Below the pieces are notes generated by a model that ran no database searches, was not told the origin of the DNA, and saw nothing but the letters and a program-made list of their open reading frames with translations. A DNA stretch of 64,000 nucleotides. Origin: Molossus alvarezi. Lineage: Eukaryota > Chordata > Mammalia > Chiroptera > Molossidae. The DNA lies in assembly GCA_037176705.1 (NCBI GenBank), contig CM073886.1, forward strand, positions 10,066,501-10,130,500. Direction: 5' to 3'. Shown one piece after another: positions 1-11,840 of this stretch. The position numbers and the translations under genes are program-made. Position 1 is the stretch's first letter; each line of letters begins with the position of its first letter.

Positions 1-552
1 AATTGGGTAATTACATACAAAACAAAGAAAACAGTCATCAAATTGTAAACATAAGCTTCAGAAGGCAGCAATGTGTCTTACTTAATCTTTGATATGCCTC
101 CATGGCACCCACACCTGACTAGGTAGCTGCTCAGTAAGGCTTGATTGAATTGAATGAACAGGCCTACCACCTTCCTCGGGTAGCTGCACCAAATTGGAAT
201 TTCCAAACCTGACTCATCTCATTCCAACAGCTGGAAGGGGTCATCCTACCCCTGTATCTGTCCTCATCACAGCTCCAGAGTGGGGGTGCAGCTGGGGAAC
301 AGCTTTTGTAATTACCTCTGTTCTGGTGTTTAGCAAGTTGCATTGTAACTGTTTCTTCTTGGATGATGATCCGCCCCCAAGTAGGACTCATACCAGACTG
401 GGTCTCATTAAAATGTCTGTTGAGTGAATTATGTTCCTTGTGGAATTACTGTTTGTAAAAATATAAATCTAGTCCTTAACCAAGTAGAAATTTTTACTAA
501 TAGAGATTTGTCCTACTCTAGCAGAGACCTATTAGATGTCTGCCTAGCCCTG
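1..552. other. intergenic, no gene seen
   Basis: Ordinary AT-balanced sequence with no convincing exon, RNA gene or recognisable repeat. The open frames here are short and lack family motifs. Confidence 0.5.
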
Positions 553-554
553 CT

Positions 555-585
<31 letters not shown>

Positions 586-811
586 TTCATCACCCGAGGG
601 CATTTTCCCATTTTTTGTTCAGATAGAGCGGGAGGGGGAGAGAGAGAGAGACATTGATGTGAAAGGGACACATCAAGTGGCTGCCACCTGCACGACCAAC
701 CAGGGCTGGGGACAAACTGCAACCGAGGTTCACGCCCTTAGCGGGATCCGAACCTGGGTCTCTCTGGACCACAGGCCAAAGCTCCAACCGCTGAGCCAAA
801 CCAGCCAGGGC
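553..811 (-). mobile_element. VES SINE, type A, minus
   Basis: Starts with a (TTTA)n tail read as its poly-A end, then the ATCACCCGAGG box, a GA-rich stretch and the inverted tRNA-like head ending in GCCAGGGC. The flanks share CTAGCCC as a probable target duplication. Confidence 0.9.
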
Positions 812-932
812 TAGCCCCCTATTTTAGAACTGGCTCTTTTCCCTACTTTTATCACCAGGCCAACCCAACTATTTCCTTACCTAGGAATTTATAACTCTTT
901 GGGCCTGACTAACTCATTAAAACTTGGGAGCC

Positions 933-1185
933 ACCCTAGCCGGTTTGGCTCAGCTGTTAGAGTGTCGGCCTGTGCACCTGAGAGTCCCGGGTTCGGATTC
1001 AGCTAAGGGCACGTACCTCGGTTGCAGTTCGTCCCCAGCCCTGGTTGGGGTCATGTGGGTGACAACCACTTGATGTGTCTGTCTCACATCGATGTTTCTC
1101 TCTCTTCCTCCCTTCCTCCCGCTCTGTCTGAAGATAAATGCAAAAAATAAATAAATAAATGTCCTCAGATAAGGATAAAAAAAAA
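933..1185 (+). mobile_element. VES SINE, type A
   Basis: Full tRNA-like head with A and B boxes, CT-rich middle and an AAATAAATAAAT-interrupted tail ending in the GTCCTCAGATAAGGAT box. A type B element begins directly in its A-tail. Confidence 0.88.
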
Positions 1186-1192
1186 CACACAA

Positions 1193-1400
1193 TGCCCCGC
1201 GGGTGTGACTCAGTGTTGAGTATCGACCCATGCACCAAGAAGTCGCCAGTTCGATTCCCAGTCAGGACACATGCCCAAGTTGCGGGCCAAATCCCCAGTG
1301 GGGGGCATGCAGGAGGTGGCCAATCCATGTTCTATCTCATCGATGTTTCTATCTCTCCTTCCTTCTCTCTCCAAAATCAATAAAGAAGGGGAAAAAAAGA
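1193..1400 (+). mobile_element. VES SINE, type B
   Basis: Head GTGTGACTCAG, then ATGCACCAAGAAGTCGCC, a CCCAGTGGGGGGCATGCAGG core and the AATCAATAAAG tail. It lies directly downstream of the preceding type A copy, an insertion into its A-tail. Confidence 0.9.
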
Positions 1401-1568
1401 AGGCCTAGAAACTTCCATTTAAAAAAATACTTGGGAGCCCTTGGTGGCCAAGGTCCAGTATGTGGTCTACAGAGGGCAGAGATGAGAGACAACTTCCTAG
1501 GTTTCCTAAAATACTTCAGTCCTGAGGTCCATTTGATGACCAGCTGTATCCTTCTAGTAAATCCCCCC

Positions 1569-1807
1569 CCCTTTTTTTATCCTCACCCGAGGACATTCTT
1601 TCATTTTTTGTTCAGATAGAGTGGGAGGGAGAGAGAGAGAGAGAAACATTGACATGAAAAGGACACATTCAGTGGCTGCCACCCGCATGACCCAACCAGG
1701 GCTGGCGACAAACTGCAACCAAGGCACGTGCCCTTAGCGGGAACCGAACCCAGGTCTCTCTGGACCGCAGGCTGACGCTCTAACTGCTGAGCCAAGTTGA
1801 CCAGGGC
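1569..1807 (-). mobile_element. VES SINE, type A, minus
   Basis: Poly-T, ATCCTCACCCGAGGACATT, a GA-rich stretch and inverted head ending GACCAGGGC. Near full length. Confidence 0.9.
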
Positions 1808-1942
1808 AAATTCCCGTTTCTTCAGGTAGTTTGAGTTTTTGTTACTTGCAACCAAAAGAATTAACTAATAAGCAGCCCCAATATGGGTTAATCTCCCATC
1901 TGCCTGTATGCCTATTTATGAGCTATGAAGAAAAACGTCTGG

Positions 1943-2188
1943 CCCTGGCCGGTTTGGCTCAGCGGTTAGAACGCCGGCCTGCGGTCCGGAGAGACCCGGG
2001 TTCGGTTCCCGCTAAGGGCACGTACTTCGGTTGCAGTTTGTCCCCGGCCCTGGTTGGTCGTGCGGTGGCAGCCACTCGATGTGTCCCTTTCACATCGGTG
2101 TTTCTCTCTCTGTCTCTTCCTCTCTCTCCCTCCCACTCTATCTGTACAAAAAATGGAAAAATGTCCTCGGGTGAGGATAAAAAAAAAG
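1943..2188 (+). mobile_element. VES SINE, type A, young copy
   Basis: Close to the type A consensus across its length. It is flanked by GAAGAAAAACGTCT and GAAAGAAAAACGTCT, a convincing target-site duplication of about 14 bp. Confidence 0.95.
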
Positions 2189-2211
2189 AAGAAAGAAAAA
2201 CGTCTAATCTT

Positions 2212-2448
2212 TTTTTGTTGTTAATCTTCACCTGAGGGTATTTTTCCATTGATTTTTAGGGAGTGGAAGGGAAGGGAGGGATAGGGAGGAAAAGAAAAAC
2301 ATTGTGAGAGGAAGACATCAACTGGTTGTCCCAGTTGGGGCTGGGATCAAACCTGCAACCCAGGTATGTGCCCTTGACTGGGAATCAAATCAGCGACCAT
2401 TTGGTGCTTAGGCCAACACTCTAACCACTGAGCAACACTGGCCAGAGC
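2212..2448 (-). mobile_element. old VES-like SINE, minus
   Basis: Diverged type A relative: AATCTTCACCTGAGGG box, GGGAGTGGAAGG stretch and inverted head ending GGCCAGAGC. Many CpG sites are decayed, so it is older than its neighbours. Confidence 0.8.
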
Positions 2449-2812
2449 TGATCTCCAACCTCATTTAAACCTTCAATATCACTTAATTCTTCCATATATC
2501 TTGAGCCCGTGAGTACCTTCTCCTTCACTAAGAAAACACAAGGTATTAAATAGGAACTCCTTCAACATTCCACTCCCCACTGTCTCCAAATTTACCAGTG
2601 TGACCACTCTTAACTTGCTTCCTTCCATCTCAGGAAAGCCCCTCATAGACAATGCTCATCAACAGCTGTGCCTGGATTTCATCAACTACCCCCTCAGGGA
2701 CTTCGTTCCATATATTATTTTTCTCTCTCCTTTTAGTTTAATGATTTCAGAATCCCTCTCTTGTCTGGAACACACACACCCTAGCCTACAAACATGCTAA
2801 AATCTATCTTTT

Positions 2813-3030
2813 TTTTTTTTTAATCTTTACTTGAGGACATTTTTGCATGTATCTTCAGATAGAGCAGGAAGGGGCGGGAGGGAGAGAAACATCGACCGGT
2901 TGTCACCCACACAACCCCAAGCGGGGCGGGGACAAACTGCAACCAAGATATGTGTCCTTAGCGGGAACCGAACCTGGGACTTTCTGGTCCACGCACCGAC
3001 GCTCTAATGCTAAGCCAAACTGGTCAGGGC
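2813..3030 (-). mobile_element. VES SINE, type A, minus
   Basis: Poly-T start and inverted head ending GGTCAGGGC. TAAAATCTATCTTT occurs on both sides as a perfect target-site duplication. Confidence 0.95.
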
Positions 3031-3118
3031 TAAAATCTATCTTTAAAAACAATAAAGAACTTTCCCTCTGGCCTCTGTTCCCATCTCCTATTTTCAGCTA
3101 AATTTTGATGGGTTTTCT

Positions 3119-3192
3119 TTTTTTTTTTTATTGTTGAAAATATTACAGATGTCCCTCCTTTTTTCCCCCATTGACCCCCCTCCACCTGCTAC
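3119..3192. repeat. short interspersed repeat, LINE-tail-like
   Basis: Poly-T followed by ATTGTTGAAAATATTACAGA and a C-rich end. A related piece lies near 10905-10985, so this is a repeated family, possibly a 5'-truncated L1 3' end read in reverse. The family is not certain. Confidence 0.4.
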
Positions 3193-3344
3193 CACCCTCA
3201 GCTAAATTTCTTGAAGCAGGAGTCTACATTAACTGTATCCATTCTGTTTATTCTTTGGCCTACTGCAATAGTATTACCACCACTTTATTGAGCATTTATG
3301 ATGTCCCATGTACTGTGTTAGGTACTTTATGTATATTCCAATCC

Positions 3345-3581
3345 ATTTTTTTTAAATTCTCACCTGAGGACATTTTTGCATTTATCTTCAGCTAGAGCAG
3401 GAGGGAGAGAGAGAGAGAAACATCGATGTGAGAGAGACACATCGAGTGGTTGCCACCCACACAACCCAACCAGGGCTGGGGACAAACTGCAATTGAGGTA
3501 TGTGCCCTTAGCGGGAACTGAACCCAGGACTCTCTGGTCCGTGGGCCAACGCTCTAACCGCTGAACCAAACAGGCCAGGGC
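3345..3581 (-). mobile_element. VES SINE, type A, minus
   Basis: Poly-T, TTCTCACCTGAGGACATT, and inverted head ending GGCCAGGGC. The flanks TCCAATCCA and TCCAATCTA form a near-perfect target duplication. Confidence 0.93.
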
Positions 3582-4495
<914 letters not shown>

Positions 4496-4811
4496 TAAAT
4501 AAACCCACATCTATATGGTCAATTACTATTTGATAAAGGAGGCAAGAACATACAATGGGGTGAAATCAGTCTATTCAATAAATGGTGTTGGGAAAATTGG
4601 ACAGATACGTCAAGAAAATGAAATGAGATCATCTTCTCACACCATACACAAGAATAAACTCAAAATGGATTAAAGATTTAAATGTAAACTTGAAACCACA
4701 AAACTCCTAGAAGAAAACATAAGCAATAAAATTTTTGGCATTTCTCTTAGTAATATATATTTTTCTGATATAACTCCTTGGGCAAGGGAAACAAAATAAA
4801 ATAATAAACAG

Positions 4812-5068
4812 CCCTGGCTAGTTTGGCTCAGCGGTTAGAGTGTTGGCCCATGGACCAATGAGTCACGGTTTCAATTCCTGTCAAGGGCACGTACCTCGAT
4901 TGTGATTCATCCCCGGCCTTGGTTGTGGTCGTGCAGGAGGCAGCCACTCGATGTGTCCCGTCACGTGGATGTTTCTCTCTCTCTCTCTCTTTCTCTCTCT
5001 CTCCCTCCCACTCTGTCTGAAGATAAATGTAAAAATATCCTAGGGTGAGGATTAAAAAAACAAACAAA
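4812..5068 (+). mobile_element. VES SINE, type A, in L1
   Basis: Head CCCTGGCTAGTTTGGCTCAG, (CT)n middle and tail with TCCTAGGGTGAGGATT. Inserted within the L1 ORF2 fragment. Confidence 0.9.
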
Positions 5069-5231
5069 CTATAGAAGTTTTGTACAGAAAAAGAAACCAT
5101 CAACAAAATGAAAAGACAACCCATTGAATGGACTACATATTTGCCAGTGATACATCTGATAAGGGGTTAATATCCAAGATTTATAAAGAATTCATACAAC
5201 TCAATACCATAAACAACAAACAATTCAATTT

Positions 5232-5465
5232 TTTTTTTTAATCCTCACCCAAGGACGTTTTTCCATATTTTGTTCAGAGTGGGAGGGAGAGAGAGAGAGA
5301 GGAACATCGACGTGAAAGGGACACATCGAGTAGTTGCCACCCGCACAACCCAACCTGGGCCAGGGACAAACTGTAACCGAGGTACATGCCCTTAGGGGGA
5401 ACCGAACCTGGGTCTCTCTGGACCGCAGGCTAGCGCTCTAATGGCTGAGCCAAACCGGCCAGGGC
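5232..5465 (-). mobile_element. VES SINE, type A, minus, in L1
   Basis: Poly-T start and inverted head ending GGCCAGGGC. AACAATTCAATTTT of the host L1 is duplicated on both sides. Confidence 0.95.
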
Positions 5466-5632
5466 TAAACAATTCAATTTTAAAATGGGCAAAGGACCTG
5501 AGACAGTTGGCCAATAGACATATGAAAAGATGTACAACATCACTAATTATCAGAGAAATGTCAATTAAAACCACAATGAGATATCATCTCACACCTGTCA
5601 GAATGACTATCATTAATATAATAACAAGTATT

Positions 5633-5856
5633 GGCCCTGGCCATGTGGCTCAGTTGGTTGAGCATCAGCCCATTCACCTAAAGGTCTCTGGTTCCATACC
5701 TGGTCAGGGCACATACCCAAGTTGCAGGTTCAGTCCCCAGTCAGGGTGCATGTAGGAGGCAACTGATAAATGTTTCTCTCTGACATCGATGTTTCTCTCT
5801 CTCTCTCCCTATCCCTTCCTCTCTCTCAAAAATCAATAAAAACATATTTTAAAAAC
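5633..5856 (+). mobile_element. VES SINE, type B variant
   Basis: Head CCTGGCCATGTGGCTCAGTT and AATCAATAAAAACATATTTT tail. Lies at the end of the L1 fragment. Confidence 0.88.
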
Positions 5857-5864
5857 TTTTCTTA

Positions 5865-6127
5865 GCCCTGACCGGTTTGGCTCAGCAGTTAGAGCGTCGG
5901 CCTGCGGTCCGGAGAGACCCGGGTTCGATTCCCGCTAGGGGCATGTACTTCAGTTGCAGTTTGTCCCCGGCCCTGGTTGGTCATGCAGGTGGCAACCACT
6001 CGATGTGTCCCTTTCACGTCGATGTTTCTCTCTCTCTCTTTCTCTCTTCCTCTCTCTCCCTCCCACTCTATCTGTATAAGAAATGGAAAAATGTCCTCGG
6101 GTGAGGATTAAAAACAAAAACAAAAAA
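5865..6127 (+). mobile_element. VES SINE, type A
   Basis: Near-consensus head, body and tail. AAAAACTTTTCTTA flanks both ends, a clear target-site duplication in the A-tail of the previous element. Confidence 0.95.
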
Positions 6128-6228
6128 AAACTTTTCTTAAATAAAACCATTGAGGCCACATTTGAGTAACAAGGAAGGGTAGGAGAAAGAGCTCTCAGGC
6201 ATATTCCATCTAAAATCGATATCTTACA

Positions 6229-6680
6229 TCCAGCTGATGTGGTTCAGTTGGTTGAGCATCATCCCATGCACCAGGAGGTCGTTGGTTCAATTCCCAGTCA
6301 GGGCACATGCCTGGATTTTGGGCTCAGTCCCCAATGTAGGGCAGGCAGGAAGCAGTCTATAGATGTTTCTTTCTCATTGCAGTTTCTTTTTTAAAAAATA
6401 TTTGTTCTTTATTGATTTTAGAGAGAGAGGAACGAAGAGGAAAAGAGAGATAGAAACACTGATGAGAGAGAATATCGACTGACCATCTCCTGCATGCCCC
6501 ACACTGGGGATTGGGCCCACAACCTGTGTATGTGCCTTGACTGGGAATCGAACCAGCAACCTCTTGGTGCATGGGTCGATGCTCAATCAGTGAGCCACAC
6601 TGGTTGGGCTCATTGGTGTTTCTATCTCTCTCCCACATCCTTCCTCTCTCTGAAATAAATAAAAACATATTTAAAAAGAC
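6229..6680 (+). mobile_element. VES SINE, type B, split by another
   Basis: The head and core occupy about 6229-6385 and the TTTCTATCTCTCTCC...AAATAAATAAAAACAT tail resumes near 6611. An inverted type B element sits between the halves. Confidence 0.85.
6390..6608 (-). mobile_element. VES SINE, type B, minus, nested
   Basis: Reads TTCTTTATTGATTTTAGAGA, then the inverted core and head ending TGAGCCACACTGG. It interrupts a plus-strand type B copy. Confidence 0.9.
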
Positions 6681-6800
6681 AAAACCAATATCTTATCAAT
6701 ATTGTGTTGGAGATCATCTTAAAGTGTTGAGCTATTGGGTACATCATTTCCTCAAGAGTTTGTCAGGCAACAGCTACAAAGTTTAAAAATAATTATGTAG

Positions 6801-7014
6801 TCTGGCTGGTGTAGCTCAGTAGTTGAGCGTTGACCTATGCACCAAGAGGTCGCCAGTTTAATTCCTGGCCAGGACATATGCCCAGGTTGTGGGCCTGATC
6901 CCCAGTGTGGGGCATGCAGGAGGAGGTCAATTGATGTTCTCTCACATTGATGTTTTTATCTCTCTCTTCCTCCCCCCTCATCTCTATCTAAAAAAGAAAT
7001 CAATAAAGGAAAAA
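6801..7014 (+). mobile_element. VES SINE, type B
   Basis: Head TCTGGCTGGTGTAGCTCAG, ATGCACCAAGAGGTCGCCAG and AATCAATAAAGG tail. AATTATG occurs on both flanks. Confidence 0.9.
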
Positions 7015-7031
7015 AAAAATTATGCAAAACA

Positions 7032-7282
7032 GCCCTGGCTGGTTTGTCTCAGTGGTTAGAGCGTGGGCACTTAGACTAAAGAGTTGAAAGTTCAATTTCT
7101 GGTCAAGGGCACGTAAGCGGGTTGCCAGTTTGATCCCTGGTTCAGGTCAGGGTACGTTTGAGAGGCAACCAATTCATGTGTCTCTCTCACGTGGATGTTT
7201 TTCCCTCTCTCCCTCCCCTTCACTCTATCTAAAAATCAATGGAAAAATATCCTCTGATGAGGATTAACAACAACAACAACAA
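7032..7282 (+). mobile_element. VES SINE, type A, diverged
   Basis: CCCTGGCTGGTTTGTCTCAG head with a diverged anticodon-like region, ending in ATCCTCTGATGAGGATT and an (AAC)n tail. Confidence 0.85.
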
Positions 7283-7287
7283 ATAAT

Positions 7288-7492
7288 AATTTGGCTCAGG
7301 GGATTGAGTGGTCGTTCCATGGACTGAGAGGTCCTGGTTTGATTCCTGGTCAGGGCGCATGCCTGGGTTGTGGGCTTGATTCCCAGTAGGGGATGTGCAG
7401 GAGGCAGTTGATAGATGTGTCTCTCAAATCCATGTTTGTATCTCCCCTTTTCTCTCTTTCTAAAAAAATCAATATAAATATATTTTAAGAAA
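7288..7492 (+). mobile_element. VES SINE, type B, 5' truncated
   Basis: Begins inside the head at TTTGGCTCAGGGGATTGAG and runs to AAAAATCAATATAAATATAT. Confidence 0.87.
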
Positions 7493-7872
7493 ATGTTGAA
7501 GGGTTGTCTAATCTGGACATTTTGGCCACTGCTACCAAATTCTACAGTTGTTTTCTCCCTTTGGTAGAAAAAAATTCCAGCATGATATTTTTGCAAGAAA
7601 TCTCAGCCCAATAAATAAATTAATTAATTGTCAAGGAACTAAGAAGAAAAGGGTATGCAAAACTCAGAGAGCTTCAACAAAAAGGGATAAATTTAGGGAC
7701 AGAAACTTGTTGAGGTTTATTTGAGACCACTACTGTTCAAACTGTTTTAGTACTCCAAGATAGGGGTTGTTTAATAATTGTGCTCTGGTGTCAGTAAGGA
7801 GAGAGAGAAAGAGAGAGATTCATTCCCAATCTGGAGAGTGATTACTTTAAGTCATTTAAAGGGAAGGACTGG
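7493..7872. other. intergenic, nothing recognised
   Basis: No exon or repeat recognised. Ends in GGAAGGACTGGG, the left target duplication of the next SINE. Confidence 0.5.
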
Positions 7873-8134
7873 GCCCTGGCCAGTTTTGCTCAGCGGTTAG
7901 AGCCGCAGACCAGTGAGTCGTGGGTTCGATTCTGACCAAGAGCGCGTACCTTAGTTGCGATTCGTCCCCGGCCCTGGTTGGGATCATGCGGGAGGCAGCC
8001 ACTCAATGTGTCTCTTTCGCGTCGATGTTTCTCTCTCTTCCTCCCACTCTATTTGAACAAAAATGGAAAAAATGTCCTCGAGTGAGGATATAATAAGTAA
8101 GTAAGTAAATAAGTAAATAAATAAATAAATAAAT
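7873..8134 (+). mobile_element. VES SINE, type A with tetranucleotide tail
   Basis: Head CCCTGGCCAGTTTTGCTCAG. The tail has become (AAGT)n/(AAAT)n. GGAAGGACTGGG and GGAAGGATTGGG flank it. Confidence 0.94.
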
Positions 8135-8339
8135 GGAAGGATTGGGGGTAGGGGCGACTCTAGTTCCTTGGAGTCCTGTCACTGTGGATTGGGAGGGCAT
8201 TGGAAAGATTGGTTGGAGGGCTGAAGATACCTAGAATGTTTAAGCTTGTAACAATCTTCTTTCCAATGTCTGGGTTTTGCAATAATGGCAGAAATCATTA
8301 GGGTTTTGGTTGAAAATCAAGGATTTTAGTGGTCTTTAT

Positions 8340-8790
8340 TTTATTTTTATTTTTCAAAATATTTTACTTATTGATTGATTTTAGAGAGAGGAAAGGGGAG
8401 AGAGCGAAACATCTATATGTTATCCCAATTATTTATGCATTCATTGGTTGATTCTTTTATTTGTTTTGTTAATCTTCACCCGAGGATATTTTTCCATTGA
8501 TATTTTTAGATAGAGTGGAAGGGAGGGACAGAGAGAGAGAGAGAGAAAGAAACATCGATGTGAGAGAGACACATCAATTGGTTGCCTCCTGCATGACCCA
8601 AACCAGGGCTGGGGATGGAACCTGCAACTCAGGTACGTACCCTTGCCTGGAATTCAAACCTGAAACCCTTCAGTCCACTGACCAATGCTCTAACTGCTGA
8701 GCCAAACAGGCCAGGACCATTGGTCGATTCTTTTATGTGCCTTGGAGTATTGAGACAATGCTCTAACCAACTAAGCTACCCACGAGGGCA
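8340..8790 (-). mobile_element. composite tRNA-SINE, minus
   Basis: Outer element: TTATTGATTGATTTTAGAGA...CATTCATTGGTTGATTC at left and GATTCTTTTATGTGCC...CTCTAACCAACTAAGCTA at right, a minus-strand tRNA-type SINE. A type A element separates the halves at the GATTCTTT site. The same arrangement is found near 42160-42583. Confidence 0.75.
8460..8716 (-). mobile_element. VES SINE, type A, inner part of composite
   Basis: Starts GTTAATCTTCACCCGAGG and ends AGGCCAGGA. The host motif CATTGGTTGATTCTTTT is present on both sides with one change. Confidence 0.88.
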
Positions 8791-8955
8791 ATGGTCTTTT
8801 TAGTAGAATCACCTAGGATGAATATGAGCTGGTTGGATAAATTAACTAAATTCAGAATGGATATAGTTTCCCTTTCCACTCTAGTACTTTAAACTAGAGG
8901 GCAAAGATCCCAGGTCAGCACATTACTAAACATTGAGTTAAAGGTTTTGGATTAG

Positions 8956-9188
8956 TCCTGGCCAGTTAGGCTCAGTGGTTGGAGCGTCAGCCCACGGACC
9001 ACAGAGTCCCGGGTTTGGTTCCTGGTAAAGGTATGTACCTCAGTTGCAGTTTGTCCCCGGCCCCGGTTGGGGTCGTATGGGTGGCAACCACTTGATGAGT
9101 CTCTCTTATATTGATGTTTCTCTCTCTTTCTCCCTCTCTCCCTCCCGCTCTATCTGAAGATAAATGCAAAAAAAAGAAAAAAGAAAAG
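8956..9188 (+). mobile_element. VES SINE, type A
   Basis: Head CCTGGCCAGTTAGGCTCAG. AAAGGTTTTGGATTA is duplicated on both sides. Confidence 0.94.
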
Positions 9189-9244
9189 AAAGGTTTTGGA
9201 TTATTTGAATGCAAATAATCCAAAGTCTTGAATGGATTCAACAT

Positions 9245-9710
9245 TCAAAGACCAGAATTTTTCTTAAAGACAAATTGGAGTCAGCTACAGTGCACAAGCT
9301 CATTGGTCTTCTGGGTACAAGCCTGAATTTTATTCCAATTGACTAGCTTTCGGAGAGCCCCAGCAATTGCCAAATGGAGTTGCCTATCGATCCCCCAAAC
9401 CTGATTATATAATAAGGCATTGGGGGTTTCTTTTTTCCGAGGTTTTAACTCTAGAGGCTTCTTGGGATCATCCCAATTAGCAGGATTCATCCAGTGTAGG
9501 GTCTGCCTTTCACCAATAAGCATGTGAACTATCTGATATAAGTCAGAGAAACCAGGCTGATAAATTTTAATTACTGCATTACTGCATTAAATTCTTCAGC
9601 AAATATGTCAGGATCCTCAGTTACTTTGAAAAAAAATCGCAACTCAGCTTTAGTCCAAGAAACATAAGAAATTAGGGACTTAGCATTATGGATGAAAAAG
9701 GGCCACATGC
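9245..9710 (-). mobile_element. endogenous retrovirus gag remnant (capsid), antisense
   Basis: An 80-codon open frame (9281-9523) together with open sequence just upstream on the same strand reads like a gammaretrovirus-class gag capsid: a tryptophan/proline-rich segment, HWM-type and WDDP motifs, and a late basic stretch. A stop codon and a frame change near 9570-9590 break it, and no pol or env follows. It is a dead fragment. I recognised it from general gag motifs, not from an alignment. Confidence 0.55.
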
Positions 9711-9719
9711 TAACCTGAC

Positions 9720-10600
9720 AAGCTCAGGGGAGGCCTGTGTGGTGGCCTTGCAAACTCAAAAGCCTAAAGTAACCACAAAGGATGGTCTGAAATGAAAACT
9801 TTTCAACTAAAAGCAGTTTATGGCAGGTAGTCATGTCCTAGGCAGGCATCTTCCCTGACAAAGTTAATCTTTACTTTATCTGTGCCTGTCTATTGTCTTT
9901 TTTTTTTTTTTTAATATACTATACTTTTAAAAAATCCTCACCAAGAACACTTTTTCACTTATCTTCAGATAGGGTAGGAAGGAGAGAAAGGGAGAGAGAA
10001 ACATCAACATGAGAGGGACACATCAACTGGTTGCCTCCCACACGACCCCGACCAGGGCCAGGGATGAACTGCAATCGAGGTACGTGCCCTTGACCAGAAT
10101 TGAACCTGAGATTTATTGGTCCTCAGGCTGATGCTCTGCCACTGAGCCAAACTGGTCAGGGCTGTCTGTTGTCTTTTTGCATCTATGATAACATATCTTT
10201 CGAATGTCAAAGTAATTTTCCTTTTTCTGGACCCCTCAAAGCAGACACCACTCTGTGGAGACCACAAACCCCTCGTTACTGAGTTCATTGTTGACTGTCA
10301 ATTACACTGAACCCACTTGTGTAAAAGACGTGTATGTCTGTCATTTTACTGTTTATCCAATCTCAGAGGTTTTCCCATTTTGCTTTCTCCAGCCTCCCGA
10401 ATCTATCACCAACAGATTTCATGTAATCCATTTATAACTCCTCTTTTGATTGTAATGTATAAAATAAGGTGCAAAACTGCCATTCTCTGGAGCATTATCT
10501 CAATCCATTGAGGTTTTGCTTCCCAACAATTTTCGACAGTTTTGGCTCAAGTACACTCACAACAGTTCTTCACAGGTTTGACTATTTCTTATTTATGGTC
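9720..10600 (+). mobile_element. probable ERV LTR, SINE-split
   Basis: Unique-looking sequence resumes on both sides of a SINE (TCTATTGTCTTTTT / TCTGTTGTCTTTTT). Further right is a TATAAAATAAGG box followed by a GAGCATTATCTC...TTTTGCTTCCC segment, like an LTR R/U5 boundary. Orientation looks plus, opposite to the gag piece, so the two may not belong to one provirus. Confidence 0.4.
9900..10162 (-). mobile_element. VES SINE, type A, minus
   Basis: Long poly-T, diverged ATCCTCACCAAGAACAC box, inverted head ending GGTCAGGGC. Flanked by TCTATTGTCTTTTT and TCTGTTGTCTTTTT. Confidence 0.9.
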
Positions 10601-10619
10601 ACAGCATTTGGATCCTCAG

Positions 10620-10890
10620 AGAGTCTGACTTCAAAAGTTCAGGGGAAGAAGGAGTGGGATGGGATTAGGAGAAAAAGGGAAGTCCAGTGAGAGGAACAGA
10701 ATGAGGAAGCACAGGGCACAGAGGGGGTGGAGACAGTGCAGTAGGGAGAACTTGGGCACAAGATTGCTGCCACATGCCTGGAGACAAAGAGGACAGGGGA
10801 AGTAAACAAGATGGTACAGAAAGGAAAAGAGGAACATGGAACTGGAGACAAAAAGGATGGGGGATGGGAAAAAGAGACCGCAGAAGCTGT
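10620..10890. other. purine-rich intergenic sequence
   Basis: Strongly A/G-biased on the plus strand (GGAAGAAGGAGTGGGATGGG and similar). Open frames on both strands are composition artefacts. Confidence 0.5.
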
Positions 10891-10904
10891 TTTGTTTTCT
10901 TTTA

Positions 10905-10985
10905 TTTCATTTTTAATTTTTTTTATTAAGCAATTGTTGTTACAGATGTTCTCCTTTTCCCCCCACAGACACCCTCCTCCCTGTT
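10905..10985. repeat. short repeat related to 3119-3192
   Basis: Poly-T, ATTAAGCAATTGTTGTTACA, CAGATGTTCTCC and a C-rich end parallel the piece near 3.1 kb. Confidence 0.4.
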
Positions 10986-11153
10986 TTGTTTTCTTTCAAT
11001 TATTTGTTGGCCTTGGTTAATTTATAAATGGAATTTTGTAAAGAGGTAACCTTAGAGTCTGGTTTTTTTTTTTAAGTTTTTTTGGATGACAGTGGTTAAT
11101 AAAATTGTTTCAGATATACAATTGTGCAATACATCATTTGTATATTGTATTGT

Positions 11154-11390
11154 GGGTTTTTTTTGTTTGTTTTCTGTTAAGATAGAGTGGGAGGGAGGGT
11201 GAGAGAGAGAGAGAGAGAGAGAGAGAAACATCGATGTGAAAGGGACACATAGAGTGGTTGCCACCTGCACGACCCAACCAAGGCCAGGGACAAACTGCAA
11301 CCGAGGTATGTGCCCTTAGCAGGAACCGAACATGGGTCTCTCTGGACCACAGGCCGACGCTCTAACCGCTGAGCCAAACTGGCCAGGGCT
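11154..11390 (-). mobile_element. VES SINE, type A, minus, tail-truncated
   Basis: Lacks the CCTCACCCGAGG box but keeps GATAGAGTGGGAGGGAGG and the full inverted head. TGTATTGTG flanks both ends. Confidence 0.92.
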
Positions 11391-11474
11391 TGTATTGTGT
11401 TTTTACCACCCCAACGACTTTAGAGTCTTGAATAAATTTGGAAGTCTTCAGGTACCAATTAAAATAGGCATCCC

Positions 11475-11677
11475 AGCCTGGCCAGTGTGACTCAGTGGAT
11501 TGAGCGTTGTCCCAGGACTAAGAGGTCCCAGTTTGATTTATGGTCAGGGCACATGTGCAGGTTGCATGCTCAGTCCCCAGTAGGGGGTGTGCAGGAGGCA
11601 GCCAATTGATGTTTCTCACATTGATGTTTCTATCTCTGTTCTCTCTCTAAAAAAAAATCAATAAAAACATATTTAAA
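11475..11677 (+). mobile_element. VES SINE, type B
   Basis: Head CCTGGCCAGTGTGACTCAG, tail AATCAATAAAAACAT. AAAATAGGCATCCC and AAAATAGGCATTCC flank it. Confidence 0.93.
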
Positions 11678-11840
11678 AAAAATAGGCATTCCATTTAGTC
11701 TGTTTAATTTTAGAGTGGTAATATTCTAATTTAGTTCTGAGAAACACAAGTTTGGGAAAGTAAGAATTCCCTATAATGGTCATTGGAGTTCTGAATTAGT
11801 TTTGGTAAAGTCTATGCATTTAGTTAAAAATATGCATAAG

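Noticed and set aside
1943..2188. tRNA-like A and B boxes at the start of every VES element, possible tRNA genes
   Set aside because: They lack an intact cloverleaf and are followed by SINE bodies and A-tails with target duplications.
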